Positions 54,721-63,759 of a stretch of 64,000 nucleotides of DNA are shown piece after piece. A model generated the notes under the pieces. That model saw only the letters and a program-made list of their open reading frames with translations, was not told the origin of the DNA and made no database searches. This DNA comes from Corynebacterium tuberculostearicum (GTDB lineage: Bacteria; Actinomycetota; Actinomycetes; Mycobacteriales; Mycobacteriaceae). The stretch lies in NCBI RefSeq assembly GCF_030503735.1, contig NZ_CP073096.1, positions 682,001-746,000 on the forward strand, in the 5' to 3' direction. Numbering within the stretch: position 1 is the first letter of the stretch; each line of letters opens with the position of its first letter. Position numbers and translations under genes: made by a program.

Positions 54721-56034
54721 CTAACGCCGTCCCCCGCGGTTGCGGTGGGCCAACCCAAATTGCACCGAGTCAATCATCCCGAGCGTCAAAAGGGCCTCGC
54801 GGAGGGCAAATTGGAAGGTCCACAAGCGGCGGAAGACTGGGTCGAACCCAGCGGCCGCTGCCTCTCGCAGGTGCCCGTCGAAAAAGGATCGCTGCTGACG
54901 CAGGGACTCCAAGTAATGGGTGCCCACGTGTGTTTCGGACACGATGCGCAAATTGGAGTTCTTATCTACTAGCTGGTGCATCTCCGCGGTGCGCGGATAG
55001 TCCAACCCCGGCCACACATAGGCTCTTAAGGCCTGTAGCGAGGCCTTACCGGCCTCCGTCATCGACTCGGTCGCCACGATGGATTGGATTCCTGCCCGCC
55101 CATTAGGCGTCAAGAACCGGTCGACTGCGCGGATGTAGTCTTTGCGCTCACTAGCGCTGAGTTGTTCTACCTTTTCTACGGTGACGATGGCGTCATAGTG
55201 CCCTTTCCACTGCTTGGGATTCGGGACGACGCCGGGAATGCGTTCGATGTGGATGGAATCGTTTGCCCCCTCTAGTACGAGGGCCTCGCGCATGTGGCTC
55301 ATTTGGTCCACATCACTGGTCAAAACGTCTACCGTAGTGCGCCGCTTAGTCGCCCGCATCGCCGGCTGCATTCCGGCAGCCGGGTATACCAACAGGTGGG
55401 TTCCGGCGCCGGTGCGGGTGACGTCAAGCAGCCAATCCGCCGCGCGGCGCTGCGCATCTCCTAGGTCATCCCTGTCCACACTCGTGGGCTCACTCAGCGT
55501 CGTGACATCGACGAAGTGGCTCTTCGGCCCCTTGCGGCCGGCCTTGGGGCTATAGCTTTCCACCGTTTCCCTAATGGTGGTCGGTACGCCACTGGAAAAA
55601 ATCCCACCTACATGGCTTAATCCATCGCCGGCATAGAGCCGAACCAATTCCAGCGGCAGCTCCCCTGGCTCCGACTTACCAGCACCAAGCATTTTGGCCT
55701 TGGGGAGGTAGCCTGCTCCCAATAGGCGGCCGAGCACCTTTACCAGCTGCGAGGAGGAGGTGACGGTCCACTCTCCTGCCATATAACTTTCCGCAAATCC
55801 CAGCCAACCGGTAGCGGCAATGCGCTCAAACAAAGCATCATGCCCCACCTTGAGATCTGGTCCACCTTCGGCATCGAGGTCAAGTTCTAGACCGGCATCA
55901 TCGCAGGCCTTGGCAAATTCAGCCTCTGCCCGGCGGGCTTTCATTCCAGGCCAACGAGGTGCGGGAACCGTAGCCACATTGGGCCAGGATTCTGCATCGA
56001 TAGAGCTCAAATGCTCAGGGCGGGTAAAAGACAT
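54721..56034 (-). CDS. CFA-synthase-like protein with degraded active site
   Basis: A 437-residue protein with the overall layout of cyclopropane-fatty-acid synthase. The C-terminal end (DPVFRRLWTFQFALREALLT) and the EKVEQLSASERKDYIRAVDR segment match CFA synthases by shape. But the glycine-rich SAM loop is replaced by LLVYPAAGMQPAMRA, and the YDLGN and YSC-type catalytic segments are not seen; SHFVDVTTLSEPTSV stands in their place. I think it is not an active methyltransferase; perhaps it binds lipid or a partner. It is convergent with the Dyp gene. Confidence 0.75.
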   Translation of the reverse strand: MSFTRPEHLSSIDAESWPNVATVPAPRWPGMKARRAEAEFAKACDDAGLELDLDAEGGPDLKVGHDALFERIAATGWLGFAESYMAGEWTVTSSSQLVKVLGRLLGAGYLPKAKMLGAGKSEPGELPLELVRLYAGDGLSHVGGIFSSGVPTTIRETVESYSPKAGRKGPKSHFVDVTTLSEPTSVDRDDLGDAQRRAADWLLDVTRTGAGTHLLVYPAAGMQPAMRATKRRTTVDVLTSDVDQMSHMREALVLEGANDSIHIERIPGVVPNPKQWKGHYDAIVTVEKVEQLSASERKDYIRAVDRFLTPNGRAGIQSIVATESMTEAGKASLQALRAYVWPGLDYPRTAEMHQLVDKNSNLRIVSETHVGTHYLESLRQQRSFFDGHLREAAAAGFDPVFRRLWTFQFALREALLTLGMIDSVQFGLAHRNRGGRR

Positions 56035-56212
56035 AATGCCAGGTGCACTCCTTGGTGGGCGGAAGAAGTCACTATCTGCAACAACTTTAGTCAGCTATGC
56101 GAGCCTAAAGGTTTAGGCACTCCGCGAATGCAGACTCGTTTCGTCCTCATCAGCCAAGTGCGTCTAACGCAAGTTAATCACTATTAAGTATGCGCGTTCT
56201 GTTTGAAGTGTT

Positions 56213-56218
56213 TAGACT
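56213..56218 (+). promoter_or_regulatory. -10 box of ndh
   Basis: TAGACT at 56213-56218 is the best -10 in the 232-base region before ndh, about 48 bases upstream of the start. The remaining intergenic DNA shows no gene. Confidence 0.5.
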
Positions 56219-56266
56219 GTATGGGTACTAAACATTAGCTTTCTTAAGGAAGGTCGCATTAATTCC

Positions 56267-57610
56267 ATGACTGATACCCCTTATCGCCCCAACGGTGGCC
56301 GCCACCACGTCGTCGTGGTTGGTGCCGGCTTCGGTGGCCTTAACACCGTTCAGAAGCTGAAGAACGCCGATGTGGAAGTTACCCTCATCGATAAGAAGAA
56401 CCACCACCTGTTCCAGCCGATGCTCTACCAGGTAGCAACCGGCATGATTTCCGCCGGTGAGGTTGCCCCTTCTACCCGCCAGTTGTTGCGCGATCAGGAC
56501 AACGTCCACTTCGTTAACGCCGAGGTTACTGACATCAACCTAGCGGATCAGACGGTTACCGCTGAGCAGGACGAGTTCTGCCGCACTTATGCTTATGACT
56601 CCCTGGTTGTAGCCGCGGGTTCCGGTCAGTCCTACTTTGGCAACGACCACTTTGCCGAGTTCGCCCCTGGCATGAAGACCTTGGACGATGCCCTGGAGCT
56701 GCGTTCTCGCATCATCTCGGCGTTTGAAAAGGCTGAGCTTACCGACGACCCCGCGGAGCGCGAGCGCCTGCTCACCTTCATCATCGTTGGTGCTGGCCCG
56801 ACTGGTGTTGAGCTCACCGGCCAGATCGCCGAGCTGGCAAACCGTACCCTCAACGATGTTTACTCCAACTACGGCACCACCTCCGCCAAGATCTACCTGC
56901 TCGATGGCGCCCCACAGGTTCTGCCGCCATTCGGCAAGCGCCTGGGCCGCAAGGCACAGCGCACCTTGGAAAAGGAAGGCGTACAGGTTCACCTCAACGC
57001 CATGGTGACCGACGTAACCGCGGATACCGTCACCTACAAGGACATGAAGACTGAGGAAGAGACCACCCTAACCGGCGCAACCAAGATCTGGTCCGCCGGT
57101 GTGGCCGCTTCCCCACTGGGCAAGCTGGTTGCTGAGCAGGCTGGCGTCGAGGCAGACCGCGCGGGGCGCGTCTCCGTGAACGAGGATCTGACCGTGGGCG
57201 AGCACTATAACGTCTACATGGTCGGCGATATGATTTCGCTCAACCGCCTGCCGGGTCTGGCACAGGTTGCAATCCAGGGTGGCGTGCACGTCGCTAAGCT
57301 CATCGAGGCCAAGGTGGACGAGGAGTCCACCGCAAACGAGAAGGAAGCCTTCGACTACTTTGATAAGGGCTCCATGGCCATCGTCAAGCGCTTCAACGCC
57401 GTCGTCAAGCTGGGCAAAACCGAGTTCGGTGGCTTCGCAGGCTGGATGGCTTGGCTGGGCCTGCACCTAACTTACGTTATTGGTCTGCGCAGCCGTTTGG
57501 CAGTCCTGGTTAACTGGGCAACCAATATTCTCTCCCGCGATCGCGGCAACTTGGAGATCACCACCCAGCAGCGCATCGCACGCAATATCATCAACAAGCA
57601 CGAGAAGTAG
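56267..57610 (+). CDS. ndh: Type II NADH dehydrogenase
   Basis: A 447-residue flavoprotein that passes electrons from NADH to menaquinone without pumping protons. The FAD-binding loop VVVGAGFGGLNTVQKL (about residues 12-27) and the NADH-binding loop IIVGAGPTGVELTGQI (about 170-185) are intact, followed by the membrane-binding C-terminal helix. AAGGAAGG lies about 14 bases upstream. It stands alone, with its own promoter. Confidence 0.95.
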   Translation: MTDTPYRPNGGRHHVVVVGAGFGGLNTVQKLKNADVEVTLIDKKNHHLFQPMLYQVATGMISAGEVAPSTRQLLRDQDNVHFVNAEVTDINLADQTVTAEQDEFCRTYAYDSLVVAAGSGQSYFGNDHFAEFAPGMKTLDDALELRSRIISAFEKAELTDDPAERERLLTFIIVGAGPTGVELTGQIAELANRTLNDVYSNYGTTSAKIYLLDGAPQVLPPFGKRLGRKAQRTLEKEGVQVHLNAMVTDVTADTVTYKDMKTEEETTLTGATKIWSAGVAASPLGKLVAEQAGVEADRAGRVSVNEDLTVGEHYNVYMVGDMISLNRLPGLAQVAIQGGVHVAKLIEAKVDEESTANEKEAFDYFDKGSMAIVKRFNAVVKLGKTEFGGFAGWMAWLGLHLTYVIGLRSRLAVLVNWATNILSRDRGNLEITTQQRIARNIINKHEK

Positions 57611-57737
57611 TACCTCCTCGCTCGCACCGCCGCCCACCTGCCCCAAGGCAAGGCACGGGCGGCGATTTCTATTTGCCTGGCGCTAGCACCAAGATTTTCG
57701 CACATAGTTTCCGTGACCTTTGTTAGGCTGAGACACA

Positions 57738-57815
57738 CAACATGGGGTGCCGCACACGGTGCGGCTGAGATACACCCATCGAACCTGCACTCAGTTAGAA
57801 CTAGCGAAGGGATAG
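57738..57815 (+). ncRNA. TPP riboswitch (THI element)
   Basis: The conserved pieces are in order: CATGGGGTGCC, a GCCGCAC/GTGCGGC hairpin, CTGAGATACACCCATCGAAC and AACTAGCGAAGGGATAG. A -10 box TAGGCT (57724-57729) lies just upstream. The ribosome-binding site of thiM (GAAGGG, 57806-57811) lies inside the last conserved piece, so thiamine pyrophosphate should block translation of thiM and what follows. Confidence 0.93.
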
Positions 57816-57817
57816 TT

Positions 57818-58630
57818 GTGGATTATTCTTTTCTGCGCGCACACGATTCTGTGCGCGAGTCCACGCCGCTTATTCAATGCTTGACCAATAAGGTCGTCAG
57901 CAACGTTACTGCCAACACCCTCTTGGCCGTCGGCGCAAGCCCCGCAATGGTGGATACCCCGGAAGAATCCCGGGAATTCGCCCAGATAGCCAGTGGGGTT
58001 CTGATCAATTGTGGCACTCCTACCTCCGAACAATATGACGGCATGCGCGAAGCCATCGCGGGAGCGAATGCCGCCCAGACTCCCTGGGTGCTAGACCCTG
58101 TGGGCGCTGGTGGATTGTCTAAGCGCACCGAATTCATGCGGGAAGTGCTGCCACAGGGGCCGGCAGCTATCCGAGGCAATGCATCGGAAATTATCGCCCT
58201 AGCAGGCACTGGACAAGGAGGCCGCGGGGTGGAATCAACCGATGGCGTTGACGCCGCTATTGAGTCTGCCTTGACCCTATCTCGGGATACCGGCGCCGTG
58301 GTGGCCATTTCAGGGCCGCGAGACCTCATCATCCACGTCGGTGATACAACTCGTGCGGTCTACTTGGAATCGGGCCATCCAATGCTCCAAAACGTCATTG
58401 GCACTGGCTGTTCACTCGGTGCTATTTGCACAGCTTATTTGGCATCGTGGAAAGATCCCTTCGAGGCCATCATCGCGGCCCACGCACACGTTGGCGCGGC
58501 CGGCACTATCGCTGCTGAAAAGCAGCATGCGCCTGGTTCCTTTGCTGTAGCCTGGCTCGATGCGCTTTACGATGTTCCAACTGCAGACATCGAAGGCCTC
58601 ATCACCGTGACCCCAGGCGAGGGGATCTAA
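57818..58630 (+). CDS. thiM: Hydroxyethylthiazole kinase
   Basis: A 270-residue ribokinase-fold enzyme that phosphorylates hydroxyethylthiazole for thiamine salvage. [20 protein letters not shown] and the catalytic [15 protein letters not shown] are visible. GTG 57818 lies seven bases after the riboswitch-borne ribosome-binding site. The longer frame to 57713 would translate the riboswitch and is rejected. thiE starts directly after the stop. Confidence 0.94.
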   Translation: MDYSFLRAHDSVRESTPLIQCLTNKVVSNVTANTLLAVGASPAMVDTPEESREFAQIASGVLINCGTPTSEQYDGMREAIAGANAAQTPWVLDPVGAGGLSKRTEFMREVLPQGPAAIRGNASEIIALAGTGQGGRGVESTDGVDAAIESALTLSRDTGAVVAISGPRDLIIHVGDTTRAVYLESGHPMLQNVIGTGCSLGAICTAYLASWKDPFEAIIAAHAHVGAAGTIAAEKQHAPGSFAVAWLDALYDVPTADIEGLITVTPGEGI

Positions 58631-59260
58631 ATGGCTATTGATTGGACGCTCTACCTCGTTACCGATCCGCATCTTGCAGGCAGGCGCGACAACGTCGTTG
58701 GGATTGTGCAAGAAGCTATTCGCGGCGGCGTTACCGTTGTTCAGCTGCGGGACAAAGAAGCAAGCGATGAGCAGATTGAAAGTACTGCGCGCGAATTGCT
58801 TGCCGTACTGGGCGATGTCCCGTTGTTTATCAACGACCGCGTTGAGGTGGCAGCCAAGCTCGGCTGCCACCTGCACATAGGTCAAGATGACATGACATTT
58901 CGCGTCGCCCGCGACAAGCTGGGCGACGATCAGCTGATCGGCTTATCCGTTGGGAGCCAAGAAGAGTTGGAAGCCATTGCGGATGATGCTCGCCCAGATA
59001 TCATCGGCATTGGTCCCGTGCATTCGACCGCTACGAAGAAGGATGCCCCAGCCGGCATGGGTCCGGATGCGGCCAAGGCTCTCGCCCACGCCGCCCGACA
59101 GCGCGGTATTTCTTCTGTCGCCATCGGCGGGATTAAGACCCATAACGCGCACGAGCTGGCGGGCGACGATTTTTCCGGTATCTGTGTAGTAAGCGACATA
59201 ATGGCAGCCCAAGATCCTGCAGCGGCTGCCGCTCAACTCAAGGAGGCTTTTCGTGGCTAA
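58631..59260 (+). CDS. thiE: Thiamine-phosphate synthase
   Basis: A 209-residue TIM-barrel enzyme that joins the pyrimidine and thiazole moieties. VVQLRDKEASDEQIE (about residues 37-51), FINDRVEVA and GLSVGSQEELEAI are typical, with the C-terminal GVYDR-type loop represented by SSVAIGGIKTHNA. It overlaps the thiD start by eight bases. Confidence 0.94.
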   Translation: MAIDWTLYLVTDPHLAGRRDNVVGIVQEAIRGGVTVVQLRDKEASDEQIESTARELLAVLGDVPLFINDRVEVAAKLGCHLHIGQDDMTFRVARDKLGDDQLIGLSVGSQEELEAIADDARPDIIGIGPVHSTATKKDAPAGMGPDAAKALAHAARQRGISSVAIGGIKTHNAHELAGDDFSGICVVSDIMAAQDPAAAAAQLKEAFRG

Positions 59261-60788
59261 AGGAATCTATCCTCGAGTTCTATCCATCGCCGGTACCGAC
59301 CCAACAGGCGGCGCAGGTATTCAGGCTGACTTGAAGGCTATCTCCGCCGCGGGCGGTTACGGCATGACCGTGGTTACTGCCTTGGTGGCCCAAAATACCC
59401 AAGGTGTGCGCAGCGTCCATGTCCCCCCACTGAATTTCCTGCAAGAACAGTTGGATTCGGTCATTGAGGACGTAGAGATCGATGCAGTAAAGATCGGCAT
59501 GCTGGCTGACGCCGCCATTACCACCAAGGTCGCAGACTTCCTCCGGCGCCTTCCGGAGACCGTTCCCGTTGTACTCGATCCGGTCATGGTAGCCACCAGC
59601 GGTGACCGGCTTTTGGAAGAAGAAGCAGAGCAGGCCGTGCGCGATCTGTGTTCTCAGGTCGATCTCATCACTCCGAATTTAAAAGAATTGGCAGTTTTGA
59701 CCCAGACGCAAGAGGCTAAGGACCTCGAGCAGGCCATCGCCACTGCCAAAGATTGGGCCAAGGCTGCAGATACCGCGGTCGTCGTCAAGAGCGGGCACCT
59801 CGATTCCGATATCTCAGACAATGCGGTAGTAAGCCCAGATGGGTCTGTACATCGCGTGCCTTCAAGCCGCGTGGATACGAAAAACACCCACGGGACGGGT
59901 TGCTCCCTTTCTTCTGCTTTGGCCACACGCTTAGGTGCCGGTGATAGCGCTGCCACAGCTCTTACGTGGTCCACCCAGTGGTTGCACGAGGCAATTGCGA
60001 ATGCGGATGCGCTGCAAGTGGGTAAAGGACATGGCCCCGTAGATCACCAGCACCGCGCGCAGCGCCTGATGCAGGCTGCCTCTACCCTGCCCCAGCCTTA
60101 TCTATCCGGCAGCCTGAAGGAACCGGATGACGTCGATCAGCCACGCGTTCCTGCGGCCGGACCACACACGCAGCGGCTGTGGAACTTGGCCGGAGATCAC
60201 TGGGAGGCCATCAAGGCGCTACCCTTTATTCAAGCGCTGGGCACAGGGGCTTTGGATAAAGATGCGTTCGGCTTCTACCTCGACCAAGATGCTCAATACC
60301 TCAACGCCTATTCCAAGGCACTGGCTCGTCTCGCCAGCCAAGCACCAGAACCGGCACAGCAACTGCACTGGGCCGAGGGGGCGCACGATTGCCTAGCGGT
60401 AGAGGCAGAGCTACATCGCGGTTGGCTGGAGAGCGAAATGACTGCCGCAGCCTCTGGGGTTACCAGTGCCTATACGGATTTCCTCATCGGCTCGACGCAT
60501 ACCGATGATTACGTCGTGGGCGCGGCAGCTGTACTTCCCTGCTACTGGTTGTATGCAGAAGTAGGCCTCCACCTTGCAGAATTTGATTCCCCAGAGCACC
60601 CATACCACTCCTGGCTATCCATGTACGGCGGCGAGGACTTCCTCAACGGAGTACGCGCAAGCCTTGACATAGTCGAGGACGCGCTCAGCAGGGCGGATGA
60701 GCGAACCCGCATGCGCGCCGAGCGCGCTTATATCACCGCAAGTCACCACGAGGTCGATTTCTTCGACCAAGCCGATAGGCGCTTTTAG
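59253..60788 (+). CDS. thiD: Fused HMP kinase (ThiD) and TenA-like thiaminase
   Basis: A 511-residue two-domain protein. Residues about 1-265 are a ribokinase-fold hydroxymethylpyrimidine (phosphate) kinase (AGTDPTGGAGIQADLKAIS and GTGCSLSSALATRLG). Residues about 295-511 are a TenA domain (LWNLAGDHWEAIKALPFIQ, ALARLASQAP) that could salvage pyrimidine from degraded thiamine. Such ThiD-TenA fusions are known in actinobacteria. AAGGAGG precedes the GTG inside thiE. Its stop interlocks with the convergent methyltransferase gene. Confidence 0.92.
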   Translation: MAKGIYPRVLSIAGTDPTGGAGIQADLKAISAAGGYGMTVVTALVAQNTQGVRSVHVPPLNFLQEQLDSVIEDVEIDAVKIGMLADAAITTKVADFLRRLPETVPVVLDPVMVATSGDRLLEEEAEQAVRDLCSQVDLITPNLKELAVLTQTQEAKDLEQAIATAKDWAKAADTAVVVKSGHLDSDISDNAVVSPDGSVHRVPSSRVDTKNTHGTGCSLSSALATRLGAGDSAATALTWSTQWLHEAIANADALQVGKGHGPVDHQHRAQRLMQAASTLPQPYLSGSLKEPDDVDQPRVPAAGPHTQRLWNLAGDHWEAIKALPFIQALGTGALDKDAFGFYLDQDAQYLNAYSKALARLASQAPEPAQQLHWAEGAHDCLAVEAELHRGWLESEMTAAASGVTSAYTDFLIGSTHTDDYVVGAAAVLPCYWLYAEVGLHLAEFDSPEHPYHSWLSMYGGEDFLNGVRASLDIVEDALSRADERTRMRAERAYITASHHEVDFFDQADRRF

Positions 60789-61387
60789 GCCAGTAGGTCT
60801 GATCCCGGACGCGAGAGGACAGCGACGAGGAAGGTGGAGTGCTCCGAGAAGAGCTTCATGTCCCACGAAGAGAACGTGAAGTCGACTCGGTAGCCCACCT
60901 TTTGCGCCATGTCGAGGAAATCGGAGAACATCCAGCCGCGGCCCTCGCCAAAGCCGGTAACGAGGCGCCCACCCGGCTTGAGGGAATTAAAAATATTGCG
61001 CAGTGCAGGCTCGCGGCCTTCCTTTGCTAAGAAGCCCATGACATTGCCGGCAGATACGGCAATATCAAAGGGTCCTTCTGGCACCTCTTCCTCGCACAAG
61101 TCACCGACGAACCATTGCCCCTCTGGGAAATCGTGCTCGGCGTGCTCGATGAGGATGGGATCTACGTCGACTCCCACGACGCTGTGGCCGCGGCGAAGCA
61201 GCTCGCCGCCTACGCGGCCGGTGCCACAGCCGGCGTCGAGAATGGTGGAGTTGCGTTCCACCATGGCGTCGATAAGCCGAGCCTCACCATTGATGTCCTT
61301 GCCCTGTGCGGCAAGCAGCTTCCATTTGCGTGCAAAATTATGGGAGTGCTCGGGATTAGCTTGGGTTACTTCTTTCCACGTAGGCAT
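60785..61387 (-). CDS. Class I SAM-dependent methyltransferase
   Basis: A 200-residue methyltransferase with the SAM loop ILDAGCGTGRVGGELL (about residues 53-68) and VVGVDVDPILIEHA following. Substrate unknown. TATAAT on the reverse strand (61400-61395) lies seven bases before the ATG, a very good leaderless promoter. It shares a four-base interlocked stop with the ThiD-TenA gene. Confidence 0.85.
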   Translation of the reverse strand: MPTWKEVTQANPEHSHNFARKWKLLAAQGKDINGEARLIDAMVERNSTILDAGCGTGRVGGELLRRGHSVVGVDVDPILIEHAEHDFPEGQWFVGDLCEEEVPEGPFDIAVSAGNVMGFLAKEGREPALRNIFNSLKPGGRLVTGFGEGRGWMFSDFLDMAQKVGYRVDFTFSSWDMKLFSEHSTFLVAVLSRPGSDLLA

Positions 61388-61495
61388 AGATTCGATTATA
61401 TTACCCGTCCTCGGTGTAAGATTTACCCGCTGCTAAAAATCGCAATCCAAATTCTGCGAACTTGTCCGCTCTACCGCGCAAAGGAGGCTGAAACG

Positions 61496-62569
61496 ATGCC
61501 ATCCGTACCTTCACCCTTTAGGGGCCGCAAGAAACCCGGACCTCCCAGTAAGCCATCTTCCCTGCCGGTACCGCCGGAGCGTGCTATCGAACACTGCCGT
61601 GTTTTTGTTGATGGTGAGGCGCTTCCCGGTGAGTACTCCACCAGCTCTGCCTTGGAAGCTATCGAGGAATACGGACGCGGCTTCATTTGGGTAGGCATGC
61701 ACGAGCCCTATGAGTCCCAGATGACCAAAGTGGCCTCCCAGTTTGGCATCCACGAACTTATCGTGGAAGACGCCGTTATGGCCCACCAGCGTCCCAAGCT
61801 CGAGCGCTACGATGATCAGCTCTTCGTCGTCGCCCGCTCCGTTAACTACCGCGACCATGATGAAGTGACGGATAAGCGCCAGATCATTTCTACCGGTGAG
61901 ATCCAGATGATCATGGGCTCTAACTTCATCATTACTGTGCGCCACGGGGCAAAACTGCCCAACCTTGCGTACACGGTGGAAGATGAGCAGGATTTGGTTG
62001 AGCTTGGCCCTGTGGCCATGGCTTGGAAGATCCTGGATATGATGGTGGACCGCTACTCGGAGATTTCCCGCCTCATTAGCATCGAGGTTGATGAGCTAGA
62101 AGAGGAAATCTTTACACCTAACCTCAAATTTGATGTGGACCGCATCTACATGTTTAAGCGTGAGGTGCTGGAGATGAAACATGCCATCGATCCTTTATCG
62201 GTGGCGCTTAAATCCATGGTTTCAGATCACAAAGATCTAATTTCTAAGCAATTGCGTTCCTACCTGCGGGACGTCAACGACCATGAGCTCGTGGTCAAAG
62301 ACCAAGTATCCAGCTTCGACGAGCGCCTCACCTCGCTTATCGACGCCTCGGTAGCCAAGGTCACCATGCAGCAAAACTCCGATATGCGCACCATTTCCGC
62401 AGTCGTTGGCATGTGGGCCGCGCCCACCTTGGTGGCCGGTATCTACGGTATGAACTTCGATATCATGCCAGAGCTGCACTGGGCTCTGGGCTACCCGATG
62501 GCGATTATCATCATGATCATGGTCGTCGTAGGGCTCTGGGCTTGGTTCCGTAAGAACCACTGGCTTTAA
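61496..62569 (+). CDS. corA: CorA-type magnesium/cobalt transporter
   Basis: A 357-residue divalent-cation channel with a long cytoplasmic N-terminal domain and two C-terminal membrane helices, the first ending in YGMNFDIMPE, the GMN selectivity motif. AAAGGAGG lies seven to eight bases upstream of ATG 61496; the frame extends to 61115 over a region coding on the other strand. The stop overlaps the next frame by one base. Confidence 0.93.
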   Translation: MPSVPSPFRGRKKPGPPSKPSSLPVPPERAIEHCRVFVDGEALPGEYSTSSALEAIEEYGRGFIWVGMHEPYESQMTKVASQFGIHELIVEDAVMAHQRPKLERYDDQLFVVARSVNYRDHDEVTDKRQIISTGEIQMIMGSNFIITVRHGAKLPNLAYTVEDEQDLVELGPVAMAWKILDMMVDRYSEISRLISIEVDELEEEIFTPNLKFDVDRIYMFKREVLEMKHAIDPLSVALKSMVSDHKDLISKQLRSYLRDVNDHELVVKDQVSSFDERLTSLIDASVAKVTMQQNSDMRTISAVVGMWAAPTLVAGIYGMNFDIMPELHWALGYPMAIIIMIMVVVGLWAWFRKNHWL

Positions 62570-62592
62570 TGCCTCAGGTACGCTCGTGCACT

Positions 62593-63759
62593 ATGAGCGA
62601 TATCACCGTGTACGGCGCCACCGGGCTCGTTGGCCAATTGGTGGCGCGCTACTTAGCGTCGATTGACGCACCTTCAGTTACCCTCGCTGGTCGGAACCGA
62701 CCTCTGCTGGCTGCCCTCCGCGATGAGTTTAACCCGCACTGGGACATCGCCATCGCCTCCGCCGAGGACGCGACTGCAGTTGAGCGAATGGTGCAACGAA
62801 CACGGGTGGTTATCACCGTTGTCGGTCCTTATACCCTGTACGGCGATAATGTCATTGCTGCCTGCGCGGAGCACGGCGTGGATTATGTAGACCTGTGCGG
62901 CGAGGTCCCCTTCATCCGCAGTAGCATCGACTCCCACCACGCCGCCGCCCAGTCCTCAGGCGCGCGTATTATCCCTTCCTGCGGTTTCGATTCCGTGCCG
63001 TCCGATATTGGTATGCTCAACCTCTTTTTAGCTGCGGGAAAGCCATTTGCGCGGGTTGACATGGTCGTCGACAAGCTCAAAGGCGGAATCTCGCCAGGCA
63101 CGATCGATTCATCGCTGCAGGTCTCGCATGCCGCGCATGCTGATAGGGATATCGCCCGCAACCTGCACAACCCTTATTCTTTGGACCCGGATCCGAAAAC
63201 AGGCCCGCGCTTGGAAGGCCTCCAACGGGACTTCGAGGTCAGGCAGATTGATGGCATTGGCTGGGTGGGACCGTTTTTTATGTCGATGTTCAATACTCGG
63301 GTAGTTCGCCGCTCGAACGCCCTGCTTGGGCGTGCATGGGGCACCCACTTGTTCTACAAGGAAGCATGGTTAGCTGGTTCTGGTTTGCTCGGCCGCGCGC
63401 GGGCATACGGGCTGGCCTTGGCCACCAAGTTGCTTTTTGATGGCACCCAATCACGCCTGCGGCCGCTGGTGGAAAAGGTTCTGCCCAAACCTGGGCGGGA
63501 GGGCGCACATTTCCAGGTCAGTCACCATGGAATAACTGAGGACGGCCAGCGCTGGCGCGCAACACTCTCTGCGCAAGGTGATCCCGGCTACGAGGTGACC
63601 GCAATGATGCTGAGCCAAGCCGCGTTATGCCTCTTGGATTCGCGCACGGCGGCCGAGCGTACCGGCGGCATTCTGACCCCGGCCACTGGACTCGGTGAGC
63701 CGTACCTTAAACGGCTTTCCACTCACGGAATGAACTTTAATACCGAACGGGTGGATTAG
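62593..63759 (+). CDS. Trans-acting enoyl reductase / saccharopine dehydrogenase-like protein
   Basis: A 388-residue protein with a Rossmann start (ITVYGATGLVGQLVARYL, residues about 3-20), IIPSCGFDSVPSDIG, and the actinobacterial trans-acting enoyl reductase layout. Mycobacterial relatives act on polyketide-derived lipids; the substrate here is not known. TACGCT (62579-62584) is eight bases before ATG 62593, supporting that start over 62569. The stop interlocks with the convergent thioesterase gene. Confidence 0.85.
   Translation: MSDITVYGATGLVGQLVARYLASIDAPSVTLAGRNRPLLAALRDEFNPHWDIAIASAEDATAVERMVQRTRVVITVVGPYTLYGDNVIAACAEHGVDYVDLCGEVPFIRSSIDSHHAAAQSSGARIIPSCGFDSVPSDIGMLNLFLAAGKPFARVDMVVDKLKGGISPGTIDSSLQVSHAAHADRDIARNLHNPYSLDPDPKTGPRLEGLQRDFEVRQIDGIGWVGPFFMSMFNTRVVRRSNALLGRAWGTHLFYKEAWLAGSGLLGRARAYGLALATKLLFDGTQSRLRPLVEKVLPKPGREGAHFQVSHHGITEDGQRWRATLSAQGDPGYEVTAMMLSQAALCLLDSRTAAERTGGILTPATGLGEPYLKRLSTHGMNFNTERVD

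Noticed and set aside
57713-57817. Extended start of thiM at 57713
   Set aside because: It would translate the TPP riboswitch; GTG 57818 has a proper ribosome-binding site.
61115-61495. Extended start of corA at 61115
   Set aside because: It overlaps the methyltransferase gene on the other strand, and ATG 61496 has AAAGGAGG.
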